A stretch of DNA of 34,752 nt from contig NZ_CALKTC010000042.1 of assembly GCF_937996225.1 (NCBI RefSeq), positions 1-34,752 of the forward strand, in the 5' to 3' direction. This DNA comes from an uncultured Campylobacter sp. Lineage in GTDB: Bacteria > Campylobacterota > Campylobacteria > Campylobacterales > Campylobacteraceae. The position numbers and the translations under genes are program-made. Numbering within the stretch: the stretch's first letter is position 1; every line of letters starts with the position of its first letter. Below the pieces are notes generated by a model, which saw only the letters and a program-made list of their open reading frames with translations, was not told where the DNA came from and did no database searches. Positions 15,141 through 24,179 of the stretch are shown in pieces.

Positions 15141-15961
15141 GGTGCGAAAACCGCTCGGAGAAATTTACGATAAAGTTTGCGGGTTTAATGCGGATTTTTG
15201 CGTAAAATTTAGCCTGGAAAATTTGCCGCTAGTTCAAATCCCGCCATATCCAAAGCAATTTTACCGGGAGAAAATTTGCGGGCGGAATTTTATCGCGAGG
15301 ATTTTGCGGCGGCTTTTTAGTCTTTTTGCACTCTTTTGGCGAGCTTTGAACGGGCTTTTGGCGGCGAAATTTCGTCGTAAATTTTGCAAAAAATTCGCGC
15401 TCTTTGCGCCTGCCCGCTCCGCATAAAATTTTACGGCGATCTTGTCGTGGCTTTGCACCGATTTTGCGGCGATTTTTATAATACGGAGTGCGGAAATTTT
15501 GCCGTAGAATTTTGACTGAAATTTTACCGTGCGGAATTTTACCGTATGAGATTTCGTCGCGATAAAATCCTGTCGAAAATTTAATCGCGGCAAAAAATAC
15601 TGCGTTGCGATTAAAACGTGAAATTTTATCTAAAATTTACGCTAAACCGCCGCAGTCTGGGCGCAGAATTTTAAAATCCGCTGCCAAGCCGCAATACGAA
15701 CAAGAACAGGCGGGCTGATTTGCATAAAATTTCAAGCCGAAATTCTACGCCTTAAAATCCCATAAATTTTAAAATTTTGCAAATTGCGCGCTGAAATTTC
15801 GAGCTAAAATCTCAGTTGCAAACTTTCAAGCCAAGCCGACTCCAGATAAAATTTCAAACCGAAATCCCGCAAATCCCCGCTCTTAAATCCAAAATTCCGC
15901 AAATTTAGCAAGCTTTAAATTTTAAAGCTATAAACTTCGCTTCAAATTTTAAGGATCAAAA
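15141..15961. other. 821-base noncoding stretch rich in AAATTTT words
   Basis: No gene is supported. The sequence is a patchwork of AAATTT / AAAATTTT / AATTTTA cores separated by GC-rich 6-15-base spacers, with short local repeats such as GGAATTTTACCGT and GGAAATTTTGCCG around 15490-15545. A frame from a GTG at 15142 is open for 94 codons, but its product is Phe/Arg/Lys-biased as expected from the word composition, and it has no ribosome site. The TauE-type gene at the right end is preceded by AAGGATCAAAA. Confidence 0.5.
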
Positions 15962-16693
15962 ATGCTAGAACTCCCCTTTGTCGGCGTCGTCGTGGGCTTC
16001 ATATCGGGCTTTTTCGGTATCGGCGGCGGTACGGTTGTAATGCCCGTGATGATGGCTCTGGGATACGACGTCAAGACCGCCGCGGGCATCTCGGTGATGC
16101 AGATGTTCATCGTCTCGCTTTTCGGCTCATATCTGAACTACCGCGCGGGCAGACTCCGCCTAGATAGCGGTATCGCGGTGGGGCTCGGAGGGCTGTGCGG
16201 TGCGAGCATATCGGGATTCATCGTAAAATACTCGCCAGAAATCGTGCTTGAGATCGGTCTTCTGCTGACGCTTGCCATCTCCTTTCTCAAGCTCTTTAGC
16301 ACGAACGTAGCAAGCGGCGGCAACGCCAATCCCCACGGCGCGATATTATTTTTCATCGGCTTTGCTATCGGCGCGATCGCGCTTAGCATGGGCGTGGGCG
16401 GCGCGGTATTTCTAACGCCCGTATTGGTCGGATTTTTGGGCGTAGATATCAAAAGAGCGGTCTGCATGGGGCTATTTTTCATCGTTTTCGGCTCATTTAG
16501 CGCGCTTTTGAGCCTTTCGTACAACGGCCACGTAGATTACGAGCGCGGCGCGCTGCTAGCCGTGGGCGGGCTTTTGGGCGTGTATTTCGGCACCTCTCAG
16601 GCTCGCCGTGCAAAGCGCGAAACGCAGAAAAAATGGCTGCTCGTCTTATACGTCGTGCTATTTGCGCTGGCATTAAAAAAGGTGCTGCAGTAG
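15962..16693 (+). CDS. TauE/SafE-family (TSUP) membrane permease
   Basis: This 243-residue inner-membrane protein has about 7-8 membrane segments arranged as two related halves, each beginning with the family's Gly-rich motif: GFISGFFGIGGGTVVMPVMM (about 12-31) and GAIALSMGVGGAVFLTPVLV (about 138-157). TSUP proteins export or import sulfite, sulfonates or related organic anions. The substrate cannot be told from sequence, and no sulfur-metabolism gene is adjacent. An AAGGATCAAAA ribosome site precedes the ATG. The gene stands alone between long noncoding stretches. Confidence 0.88.
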   Translation: MLELPFVGVVVGFISGFFGIGGGTVVMPVMMALGYDVKTAAGISVMQMFIVSLFGSYLNYRAGRLRLDSGIAVGLGGLCGASISGFIVKYSPEIVLEIGLLLTLAISFLKLFSTNVASGGNANPHGAILFFIGFAIGAIALSMGVGGAVFLTPVLVGFLGVDIKRAVCMGLFFIVFGSFSALLSLSYNGHVDYERGALLAVGGLLGVYFGTSQARRAKRETQKKWLLVLYVVLFALALKKVLQ

Positions 16694-17050
16694 CGCCCGC
16701 TGTAGTAGCGCTGCAGCGATTGCCGAGCTATAGTTTTACCCCTTGCCTCGGTTTTGCTACAAGCGCGGTTTAAGCGTTCGCGCTGTTTTGCTACGTCGCC
16801 CTTTTGCGTCTCGTAGTTTTTGCATTACCGTCCTCTTACACTGCGCGTGTTTGGTCTCCGTCTTGCGGCGGCGCGTCAAACGTCGCGTTTTGCCGCGCTA
16901 GTAAAATTTTAAAACGAAATTTCAAAAAGCGCGAGTAAATTTTAAAAGCGGAATTTTAACTAATCGCGTTAAAATAGCGAAGTTGCACATCTTTCGTCCT
17001 ATGGAGGCTAGATGGCGAAATAAAATTTACGAATTTTAAAAGGACTTGGA
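16694..17050. other. Noncoding stretch before crcB
   Basis: 357 bases without a supported gene. It contains a TAAAAT -10-like box at about 16970-16975 and an AGGA ribosome site at 17041-17044. A 12-codon frame starting ATGGAGGCTAGA near 17000 ends just before the crcB ribosome site; it may be chance. I looked for a fluoride riboswitch and saw no convincing match. The rest is AAATTTT-rich spacer. Confidence 0.4.
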
Positions 17051-17431
17051 TTGACGAACTTGATTTTAGCGGGGCTAGGCGGCTGTGTAGGCGCGATGGC
17101 GCGAGTAGGCTTAAGCGGAGCGATCGCGCGCGCAATGGATCGCGCCGGATTTTGGAGTGCGTTTCCGATCGCTACTTTTTGCGTGAATGCGCTGGGAAGC
17201 CTGCTGATAGGGTTTTTGCTCGCACTAAATTTGACGCAGAGTGTGCGGGTATTTTTTATCGCAGGCGCGCTGGGCGGCTTTACGACATTTTCTACGTTCA
17301 GCTACGATACGCTGCAATTATTGCTGGCGCGAGAATTTGCTATCGGTGTGCTAAACGCGGTCTTAAGCGTATGCGCCTGTATGCTTTTTTGCTACGCTGG
17401 GCTGCTCGCGGGCAGAGCGCTTGCAGGCTAG
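17051..17431 (+). CDS. crcB: Fluoride ion transporter CrcB/FluC
   Basis: This 126-residue, four-TM protein is a FluC-family fluoride channel, which keeps cytoplasmic fluoride low as a dual-topology dimer. The family signatures are clear: GGCVGAMARVGLSG near the N-terminus, FCVNALGSLLIGFL with the channel Asn, and GALGGFTTFSTFSYD, which contains the fluoride-lining TTFST motif. The start is TTG, with AGGA six bases upstream; no ATG is available before the conserved core. Length is normal. A single crcB gene implies a homodimer rather than the two-gene form. Confidence 0.93.
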   Translation: MTNLILAGLGGCVGAMARVGLSGAIARAMDRAGFWSAFPIATFCVNALGSLLIGFLLALNLTQSVRVFFIAGALGGFTTFSTFSYDTLQLLLAREFAIGVLNAVLSVCACMLFCYAGLLAGRALAG

Positions 17432-17813
17432 CCGTGGAGCACGTGAGCTTTAAATTTAAATCGCCTCTATGTTTGCGCTTTTAAATCAAAATTTATTGAA
17501 AGTGCCTGCGCTACGGAATTTTATCGCGCGCATATGCTGCAAAATCTGCGAGCGATAGGCACAATCCCACATGCCGTGCAGCTTTGTAAAATTTCGCTAT
17601 CTTGCGCCTAGTTATCGCGACGCCCTAAAAATTTCGCTGTCTTGGCGCGGATAAAATAAACCTAAGCCGCGCGATAAATTTTAAAAGCTCCGCGGGCAAA
17701 TTTTAAAGCCTGAAGCTTAGAATTTTAAAATTCTCGCATAAATTTTAAAAGCTAAATTAAAGCGCGCCGAAATCACGACATTATGTGTCAAATCCTGCAG
17801 TGCTATCTTAGAT
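17432..17813. other. Noncoding stretch between convergent genes
   Basis: 382 bases with no supported gene, between crcB (plus) and the 17814 gene (minus). It is again rich in AAATTTTAAAA words (for example around 17690-17760) with GC-rich spacers. No clear terminator with a T-run was found. Confidence 0.4.
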
Positions 17814-18971
17814 TTATCGCAAGCGGCTGCGAGCCCTTTTAATTTCATTTCTGCAGATTTCATTGACCTGCTCACCCTCGCTATTTCGCAAGACAACCTC
17901 GTAGTCCGTGATCTCGCGATCTTTGTTATACCCCTTGATATATCTGAATCTTGATAAAACTATTTTAAAGGATTCCACATCGTCTAAAGTGTATTTATCG
18001 CCGAGCTTGACGTAGTTAAAATTACTACTAGTAAGCATATGAAAATTGCTAAATTTTTGCTTTAAATTTAGCGTATAAATTGCCGTATGAGGCGTATCGT
18101 TATCGCAACGATTAAATTCGCTTTCATCGAAGGCAAGCGCAAGGCAAATTTCATCTCCGCAGATAACCTTGATATCCTTGGCGCGGCTGTTTATACGGAT
18201 GGTCTGTCGCCACCCATCGCCCTCTATCTCAAAGACGTTGCGAGCGAGTTTTTTGGCTATTTCATCTCCGACATAGCCTCTGGCTTCTGGTTTATCAGCC
18301 CAACCAAGCGCAGAGTAGTTCTGCTTTTGCGGAAAATCCGCAAGCGGAGTTTGAAGCTCGCTTATAGCGTTTAAATTTTCCTCGGTGCCTTGCGGAGCTG
18401 CAAAAGATGTGCCCCTCATAGAGTGTAGATTAAAGAAACCGATAAATTTCCTCACGACCTTATGCGCCGTTTGAGAAAATATCTTGGCTTCATTTTCAAA
18501 AAGCGAAATATTGTAGATGCCGTAGCTATAATATCCAAGCTCTCCACTTACCCACCTTTCGTCCGGCGAGCGGTCGATCTCGTCGTATCCATAGTAGAGC
18601 TCTGGCATATCTTTTTGTAGCAAAAAGTTATCGCTGTCATTATCTTTGTATCTAAGCCAAACTCCGAATTCGTCCTTGATATATAGGTAATCAAACTCCG
18701 CGCCCTTCGCAAAATCGCCTTTGCCTAGCCAAAACACAGGCCTTTTGTCTAAGGACGGCAGAGCGGCGACCGGGGGCAAATTTTGCAGCTCTTTTTCAAA
18801 TTTTTCATCGATATAATCGCAAGCGCTAGTGGGCATACTAGGATCGCAACCCTCGGGCGTATCGGATGAAAAAAGCAAATTTAAAATCACAAATATATAC
18901 AGCACAAAAAGCACGCATGCAACGCTCACGACCAAGGCGGTAATTTTTAAAATTTTTATAAAAGTTTTCAT
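17814..18971 (-). CDS. Membrane-anchored protein of unknown function
   Basis: This 385-residue protein has a basic N-terminus and one membrane segment at about residues 10-33 (ALVVSVACVLFVLYIFVILNLL). A large polar domain follows, presumably outside the cytoplasm. Cysteines occur in likely pairs (CDPSMPTSAC at about 42-51, and KVICGDEIC), suggesting disulfides in the periplasm. Aromatic repeats such as ELGYYSYGIYNISLFENEA and GVWLRYKDN suggest a beta-rich fold. The ribosome site is weak. The next gene downstream is crcB on the other strand, and the upstream neighbour on the same strand is the secreted glycosidase-like protein. I do not recognise the family. Confidence 0.75.
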   Translation of the reverse strand: MKTFIKILKITALVVSVACVLFVLYIFVILNLLFSSDTPEGCDPSMPTSACDYIDEKFEKELQNLPPVAALPSLDKRPVFWLGKGDFAKGAEFDYLYIKDEFGVWLRYKDNDSDNFLLQKDMPELYYGYDEIDRSPDERWVSGELGYYSYGIYNISLFENEAKIFSQTAHKVVRKFIGFFNLHSMRGTSFAAPQGTEENLNAISELQTPLADFPQKQNYSALGWADKPEARGYVGDEIAKKLARNVFEIEGDGWRQTIRINSRAKDIKVICGDEICLALAFDESEFNRCDNDTPHTAIYTLNLKQKFSNFHMLTSSNFNYVKLGDKYTLDDVESFKIVLSRFRYIKGYNKDREITDYEVVLRNSEGEQVNEICRNEIKRARSRLR

Positions 18972-19039
18972 ATCTAAATTTTACCTCATTACACCTAAAA
19001 AGCGTAAAATTTTGCTTTAAATTTGAAACCCTCCTCGCA

Positions 19040-20029
19040 TTATCTGTACGCTTCGCCTATTGCTTCCCTAAGGCTTTTTAGTAGCTCGTCCGCGGCTTTC
19101 GCTTTATCGCGCGCGCCGCGATTTTTGCCGTTTGAAGCGCCGGGTCCCGCACCGCTTACGCAGTCTTGCACGAAATACCACCAAAAATACCCGCCCACGT
19201 AGTTTTGCACGTAGCGCGGCATCGTATAATACCGCCCCATCATCGCCTTTTTGCTCGCTTGCGTAGCGTCCGCCGCCGTGTTTCCGCACTCGCCGATGCC
19301 GAGCTTCGAAGCGGGAAAGGCGCTTTGCAGATCGGTAAAAATTTCGCTCCAATCAGGCGCAAAGCCCTCGTTGTCGTCCTCGTAGTAGCTTACGAAAAGA
19401 TAATCCAGCCCCTCTTTCATATCCTGCGGCACGAATTTTCGCAGCCACTCGCGCATTTCTATTTTTTGTACTCCGCTCGGCGTATAATACGCCGTAAGCG
19501 CCGTTTTGGCGCCTTTTTTGTGGATGAGCTCGAATGCCGCGATCATCTTAGCGGCGATGAAATTCGCATCGCCCCCGAGCCACCCCTCGCCGTTTATTTC
19601 GTTGCCGATCTCCCAGATCGCGACGTAGGGCGCGAGCGCGGCGAAGGCGTCCGCGAACCTCTTTTCGTAGCTTTTCACGCTTTTGTACGAGCTCATCTCG
19701 TAGGAGTCCACGGGGCAGGCCATCACATATGAGACCTCGCTAAGCCGCCTAAAAAGGGGCTCGTACTCGCGCGGAGCGATATCTTTTGACATCACGACGC
19801 GCACGGCGGGCTTTACGGGTAGGGCTTGCAGGGCGCGTACGATGCTTTGCAGCTTCGCGCCCGAGGCGTCTTGCGCGTCATCGTACCAGCCGTCGTCGAT
19901 CGTAACGCCCCAGATAAAGCCTTCTTTAAAATTTTGTTTTGAAATTTTATTTGGATTTTCGCCGTAAAGTACGCTGCAAAATAGCGCCCCGCAAAACAGC
20001 GCGAGAAATATGTGTTTGAAATAGACCAT
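19040..20029 (-). CDS. Secreted glycoside-hydrolase-like TIM-barrel protein
   Basis: This 329-residue protein has a signal peptide (about residues 1-23, ending LYG-EN) and a clan GH-A-like barrel. The acid/base motif is WEIGNEINGEGWLGG (N143-E144) and the likely nucleophile is E247 in KLGIGECGNTA, both at the ends of predicted beta-strands. Aromatic residues near the end (GGYFWWYFVQD) fit a sugar-binding cleft. The exact glycosidase family and substrate cannot be named from the sequence. Campylobacter usually does not live on sugars, so a role in cell-wall, capsule or host glycan turnover is possible but unproven. AAGGAG lies before the ATG. Neighbours give no pathway hint. Confidence 0.75.
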   Translation of the reverse strand: MVYFKHIFLALFCGALFCSVLYGENPNKISKQNFKEGFIWGVTIDDGWYDDAQDASGAKLQSIVRALQALPVKPAVRVVMSKDIAPREYEPLFRRLSEVSYVMACPVDSYEMSSYKSVKSYEKRFADAFAALAPYVAIWEIGNEINGEGWLGGDANFIAAKMIAAFELIHKKGAKTALTAYYTPSGVQKIEMREWLRKFVPQDMKEGLDYLFVSYYEDDNEGFAPDWSEIFTDLQSAFPASKLGIGECGNTAADATQASKKAMMGRYYTMPRYVQNYVGGYFWWYFVQDCVSGAGPGASNGKNRGARDKAKAADELLKSLREAIGEAYR

Positions 20030-20104
20030 GGCTTGCTCCTTGATTTGAAATTTTAAAAATTAGCTCTTTGCTGGTCTTTTCACAACCGATCAAGCAATCA
20101 AAAT

Positions 20105-20698
20105 TTATCTCTTGCCTCTAAGATCATAAGAATAATATGAACGAGAAAAACCCTCTACGCTGAATATAGCAAAAGCGTTAAGCGCAAGAGCCGCTAAGCT
20201 GAGCAGCACCGTAGCAGGCAGCGAAAAACGCGCCAAAAATGCATTTGCAATAGCTGCAAGTACAAGCGCGATAAAGCAATATGAAAATATCGCGACGCCA
20301 CTAGTGTCGGCAAGCTCCTGATAAAATCTATAAAAAAACAGAAACGATGCGATGAATCCCAGTGCAAGTAGTATTTGAGCGATGATGCCGCCCGCTAAAA
20401 ATATAAATAACAATACGCCTATAAATATTGCCGCAAAGGCAATGGCTACGTTGCGCAAAAGGCTGCGGCTTGCGGTAAGCTTAGAGATATTATAAATGCT
20501 AAAGATAAAAAGCACGAATGCCGCTGCGCTTAGTAGCACTCCCAATCCGCCGTAAATTCCTAATAGCAATAGCACCAGTTCGGCTATAGCTTTTAAGGCG
20601 CAGGCCGCGATGAAGGTATATTTGATGAGTGCTACTTCTTTTTCTTGCGGGTTTGAGGGTTGCTGGTCTTGAGTGTGCAGGTAGTCGTTTAAATCCAT
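20105..20698 (-). CDS. Small multi-spanning membrane protein of unknown function
   Basis: This 197-residue protein has a short polar N-terminus (MDLNDYLHTQDQQPSNPQEK) and six or so hydrophobic segments from residue 26 on. They include FIAACALKAIAELVLLLLGI, NVAIAFAAIFIGVLLFIFLA and ATVLLSLAALALNAFAIFSV. No motif points to transport or catalysis. AAGGAG lies 6 bases before the ATG. It lies between rpsU and the glycosidase-like gene on the same strand, with wide gaps, so it is probably transcribed on its own. Family not recognised. Confidence 0.75.
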   Translation of the reverse strand: MDLNDYLHTQDQQPSNPQEKEVALIKYTFIAACALKAIAELVLLLLGIYGGLGVLLSAAAFVLFIFSIYNISKLTASRSLLRNVAIAFAAIFIGVLLFIFLAGGIIAQILLALGFIASFLFFYRFYQELADTSGVAIFSYCFIALVLAAIANAFLARFSLPATVLLSLAALALNAFAIFSVEGFSRSYYSYDLRGKR

Positions 20699-20963
20699 AT
20701 TCGCTCCTTGAAATTTATGCAGAAGTATATCTAAAAAACGAATAGGTAAAAATAAATTTCAAAATTTAGCGGCGCGAGGGAGTCGTGCAAAGCGGACGCC
20801 GCACGGAGGCGCGTAAATTTAAGAGGTAAATTTTAAAATTTAGAGCGGAATTTAGCCTTAGCGGAGTGGGTAAAATTTTAAGCGGGCTGTAAATTTAAAA
20901 AAGATGTGAGATAAAATTTCGCGCAGATCTGCAAATTTAAAATCCGCAAATCCGCGCAAACCG

Positions 20964-21176
20964 CTACAAGCGTGACTCGTAGCGACGTAGCGTGTAAAGA
21001 CGTTTAAGCATCTTTTTGCGAGCTGAAATTTTTTGCTTTTTGCGGACTTCCGTCATCGGCTCAAAAAATCGTCTCGCGCGAACCTCGGTAACGACTAGGT
21101 TACGATCGGTCTGCTTCTTAAAGCGTCTGTAAGCTTCGTCAAATGATTCGTTCGGATATACCTTTACTCCAGGCAC
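20964..21176 (-). CDS. rpsU: 30S ribosomal protein bS21
   Basis: This small basic protein of the 30S subunit helps mRNA binding in translation initiation. Family blocks are unmistakable: VKVYPNESFDEAYRRFKKQ, NLVVTEVRARRFFEP and KKQKISARKKMLKRLYTLRR. I take the GTG at 21176, giving 70 residues beginning MPGVKV, which matches the family N-terminus and has GAGG just upstream. An in-frame GTG three codons earlier (21185) would add MRK and has AAAGG very close. The lipoprotein gene lies 51 bases upstream on the same strand. Confidence 0.95.
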   Translation of the reverse strand: MPGVKVYPNESFDEAYRRFKKQTDRNLVVTEVRARRFFEPMTEVRKKQKISARKKMLKRLYTLRRYESRL

Positions 21177-21227
21177 TTTCCTCACCGCCTTTCAAAAAAA
21201 TGAACTGTGAGTTTAGCGAAAAATTCC

Positions 21228-21860
21228 TTAAATTTGCTTTTGAAGCGCTTTTTTATACTTCCACACGCTTTTGTTGTTGCGAGTATCTATCATCGAAAGC
21301 TCCAAAAATAGGCTCTCGCTTGCTTGTACGGTAGAATTTTTAGCTGTATAATTTAAATTTTTTGATTTTTTAGATTCTGCTTTACCGTCATTTGCCGCAG
21401 CGGGGCTTTGCGGTAAAATTTTACCTACCAAGATGTAATCCGGCGCGTAGATCGAGCCGCTTTCTACGGCGTGATAGCCACGGCTTACGCCATCGTTGCT
21501 AAATACGAGTTCGTCTTTGCTTGGAGCGTCCGTGACGACTGCTTTGCCTGAATGCAGCAGTGAAATTCTAATTTTTTTGCTTAAAAATTCCGCATCTACG
21601 CCGTGTGCGTTCGTCCCGTCCAGTGGCTCAATACCGACGACGCTGAATCTGCCGCCTTTTTTGCCGACTATGCGCTTTGAGAGTAGATCGGCGATGCTTT
21701 CGCCTGCGATGCGCTCCAGATACGCGTTTGGATATCCTGCGTGGTCGATGCCTCCTGCAAGTGCCGAATTATCCGTGCTTTTAGAGCCTTTAAGCGCAGC
21801 GCAGCCTGCTAAAAAGACACATAGTAAAATCACGAAAAAACTTATTTTAAAATTTTTCAT
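21228..21860 (-). CDS. LpoB-like lipoprotein (putative penicillin-binding-protein activator)
   Basis: This 210-residue protein has a lipoprotein signal peptide with lipobox LAGC (C20), so it is probably anchored in the outer membrane. A Ser/Asn/Gly-rich linker is followed by a compact alpha/beta domain with GESIADLLSKRIV, GGRFSVVGIEPLDGTNAHG, LLHSGKAVVTDA and APDYILVGKIL. This resembles LpoB/YcfM-type lipoproteins, which reach through peptidoglycan to activate a bifunctional penicillin-binding protein. The C-terminal LELSMIDTRNNKSVWKYKK fits that fold. The assignment is by pattern and is moderate. It lies just upstream of rpsU on the same strand and divergent from nrdD. Confidence 0.65.
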   Translation of the reverse strand: MKNFKISFFVILLCVFLAGCAALKGSKSTDNSALAGGIDHAGYPNAYLERIAGESIADLLSKRIVGKKGGRFSVVGIEPLDGTNAHGVDAEFLSKKIRISLLHSGKAVVTDAPSKDELVFSNDGVSRGYHAVESGSIYAPDYILVGKILPQSPAAANDGKAESKKSKNLNYTAKNSTVQASESLFLELSMIDTRNNKSVWKYKKALQKQI

Positions 21861-22031
21861 AGCATTTCCAAATTTTATAAAATAAACTCCGCGATTATAG
21901 CGAGATTTGGTTAAATTTCGTTTTTTATAAGCAAAATTTGTAACGAATATTCCGCTCGTTCCTTTAATTTTGAGTTAAAGATTCCTTGATATACTTTCTG
22001 CCAATTTATTCAGAAAATTCTCGGGGTGCTT

Positions 22032-24140
22032 ATGAAAAAAATCATTAAAAGAGACGGAAGTTTTCAAGAATTTCAATCCTACAAAATAAAAGATGCTATC
22101 AAAAAAGCCTACAAAAGCGCGGGTAGCGAGTTTGACGAAAAAGTCTTCGATAACGTAATGGGCGCAATCGTTTTTAAAGATAAATTAAGCGTCGAAGATA
22201 TTCAGGATCTCATCGAGAAAAAACTCTTCGAAGCGGGCGATTTCGACGTTTTGAAAAGCTTCATGATCTACCGCCACACGCATAAGATGCAGCGTGAGCA
22301 TATTTTGGGGCTTGAGGAGGATACGACCTATATCAACTGCACCCAGACGGTCAATGAATACATCAGCAAGCAGGATTGGCGAATTTTAGCAAATTCCAAT
22401 ACCAGCTACTCAAACGCAGGCCTTATCAATAATACCGCCGGCAAGGTCATCGCAAACTACTGGCTAGATAAAATTTACTCTCGCGAGGAGGGCGCGGCTC
22501 ACAGAAACGGCGACTATCATATCCACGATCTGGACTGCCTTACGGCGTATTGCGCGGGCTGGAGCTTGCGCGTGCTTCTAAACGAGGGTTTTAACGGCGT
22601 GCGCGGCAGAGTCGAGAGCAAGGCGCCGAAGCATTTCCGCGAAGCGCTGTATCAGATGGCGAATTTTCTTGGAATTTTACAAAGCGAGTGGGCGGGCGCA
22701 CAGGCGTTTAGTAGCTTTGATACATATCTGGCGCCATACGTTTTCCGCGATAAATTAAGCGACGATGAGGTCAAAAAGGCGATCACGAGCTTTGTGTTTA
22801 ACCTAAACGTCCCGGCGCGCTGGGGTCAGAGCCCGTTTACCAACGTCACCATCGATATGACCTGCCCTGATGATCTAAAAACGCAGATCCCTACGCATAA
22901 CAACGAGCATCTATTTAAAAATTTACGCGACGAGGAGCTTTTGGCCGAGGCTAAAAGGCGCGGCAAGGGCTCGCTTGAGGCGATGACTTACGGTGATTTC
23001 GAGCCTGAGATGAACCGCATCGTGATTGCATTTTATGAGGTTTTAACGACGGGCGATAAGTGCGGTCAGCCCTTTACCTTCCCGATCCCTACGGTAAATT
23101 TAACGGAGGAGTTTGATTGGGATACCCCTGCGGCCGACGCGGTATTTGAAAACACCGCCAAAGTAGGCTCAAGCTATTTTCAAAATTTTATCGGCTCGCA
23201 ATATATCACGAATGAAAAGGGCGAGCGCATACCCAATCCAAAGGCGTATAAGCCGGGCGCCGTGCGCTCAATGTGCTGCCGCTTGCAGCTTGATCTGCGC
23301 GAGCTTCTTAAGCGTGGCGGAGGACTTTTCGGAAGCGCGGAGATGACGGGAAGTATCGGCGTCGTAACGATAAATTTAGCCCGCCTAGGCTATCTGTATA
23401 AAAATAACGAAGAGGCGCTGTATGCGAGGCTGGATGAGCTTTTGGAGCTTGCTAAATCGACGCTTGAGAAGAAGCGAAAATTTGTTACCGAGATGTTCGA
23501 GCGCGGCTTGTATCCATATACGAAGCGCTATCTACCGGGCTTTAATAACCATTTCAGCACCATCGGTATTAACGGCGCAAACGAGATGATCCGAAATTTT
23601 AGTGGAAATAAAGAGGATATTACGACGGAATTTGGACGTAAATTTGCCCTTAAAATGGTTGAGTATCTGCGCGAGAAGATCCGCTCGTTTCAGGAGCGCA
23701 CGGGCAATCTATACAATCTCGAAGCCACGCCTGCCGAGGGAACTACGTATCGCTTCGCCAAAGAGGATAAGAAGCGCTACGCAGATATCATCCAAGCGGG
23801 ATTTGATAAAAACATATACTACACCAATTCGACTCAGCTTCCGGCAAATTTCGGAAGCGATCCGTTCGAGGCGCTGGCGATGCAAGACGAGCTACAAAGC
23901 TCCTATACCGGCGGCACGGTGCTGCATCTGTATATGAAGGAGCGCATCAGCTCGGCTCAAGCGTGTAAGCAGCTCGTAAAAAGCGTAGTGCAAAACTACA
24001 AGCTTCCTTATATCACGATCACGCCGATTTTTAGCGTCTGTCATAAGCACGGCTACATCAGCGGCGAGCATGAATACTGCCCGAAATGCGACGAGGAGCT
24101 GCTCGCAGAATACAAGGCCAAGCAGAGCAAGGGCGCCTAA
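22032..24140 (+). CDS. nrdD: Anaerobic (class III) ribonucleotide reductase, main chain, lacking its glycyl-radical tail
   Basis: NrdD reduces ribonucleotides to deoxyribonucleotides without oxygen. This 702-residue chain has an N-terminal ATP-cone (IIKRDGSFQEFQSYKIKDAI, about 4-90), NTSYSNAGLINNTAGK, HRNGDYHIHDLD (158-168), and the active-site region GDKCGQPFTFPIPTVN (C344). It also has GSIGVVTINLARLGY, and a C-terminal zinc site C670-H673 and C683-C686 (VCHKHGY, CPKC). It stops there, after AEYKAKQSKGA. The glycyl-radical motif RVxGYLRPV that normally follows is missing; it is encoded separately at 24180-24344, in the same frame, after TAA-ATA-GCG-ATT-TAA. I start at the ATG 22032, behind GGGGTG, not the GTG two codons earlier. 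Confidence 0.95.
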   Translation: MKKIIKRDGSFQEFQSYKIKDAIKKAYKSAGSEFDEKVFDNVMGAIVFKDKLSVEDIQDLIEKKLFEAGDFDVLKSFMIYRHTHKMQREHILGLEEDTTYINCTQTVNEYISKQDWRILANSNTSYSNAGLINNTAGKVIANYWLDKIYSREEGAAHRNGDYHIHDLDCLTAYCAGWSLRVLLNEGFNGVRGRVESKAPKHFREALYQMANFLGILQSEWAGAQAFSSFDTYLAPYVFRDKLSDDEVKKAITSFVFNLNVPARWGQSPFTNVTIDMTCPDDLKTQIPTHNNEHLFKNLRDEELLAEAKRRGKGSLEAMTYGDFEPEMNRIVIAFYEVLTTGDKCGQPFTFPIPTVNLTEEFDWDTPAADAVFENTAKVGSSYFQNFIGSQYITNEKGERIPNPKAYKPGAVRSMCCRLQLDLRELLKRGGGLFGSAEMTGSIGVVTINLARLGYLYKNNEEALYARLDELLELAKSTLEKKRKFVTEMFERGLYPYTKRYLPGFNNHFSTIGINGANEMIRNFSGNKEDITTEFGRKFALKMVEYLREKIRSFQERTGNLYNLEATPAEGTTYRFAKEDKKRYADIIQAGFDKNIYYTNSTQLPANFGSDPFEALAMQDELQSSYTGGTVLHLYMKERISSAQACKQLVKSVVQNYKLPYITITPIFSVCHKHGYISGEHEYCPKCDEELLAEYKAKQSKGA

Positions 24141-24179
24141 ATAGCGATTTAAATTTTAATCTTAATGAAAGGATGGAGA

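Noticed and set aside
15142..15426. 94-codon frame starting with GTG after yaaA
   Set aside because: No ribosome site; the Phe/Arg/Lys/Leu bias simply reflects AAATTTT words; no recognisable fold.
16975..17050. Fluoride riboswitch before crcB
   Set aside because: I looked for the conserved crcB-motif helices and pseudoknot and found no convincing match; AAATTTT spacer fills the leader.
19166..19732. 188-codon plus-strand open frame antisense to the glycosidase-like gene
   Set aside because: Arg/His/Val-rich product typical of the antisense of a GC-rich gene; the minus-strand gene has a signal peptide and catalytic motifs.
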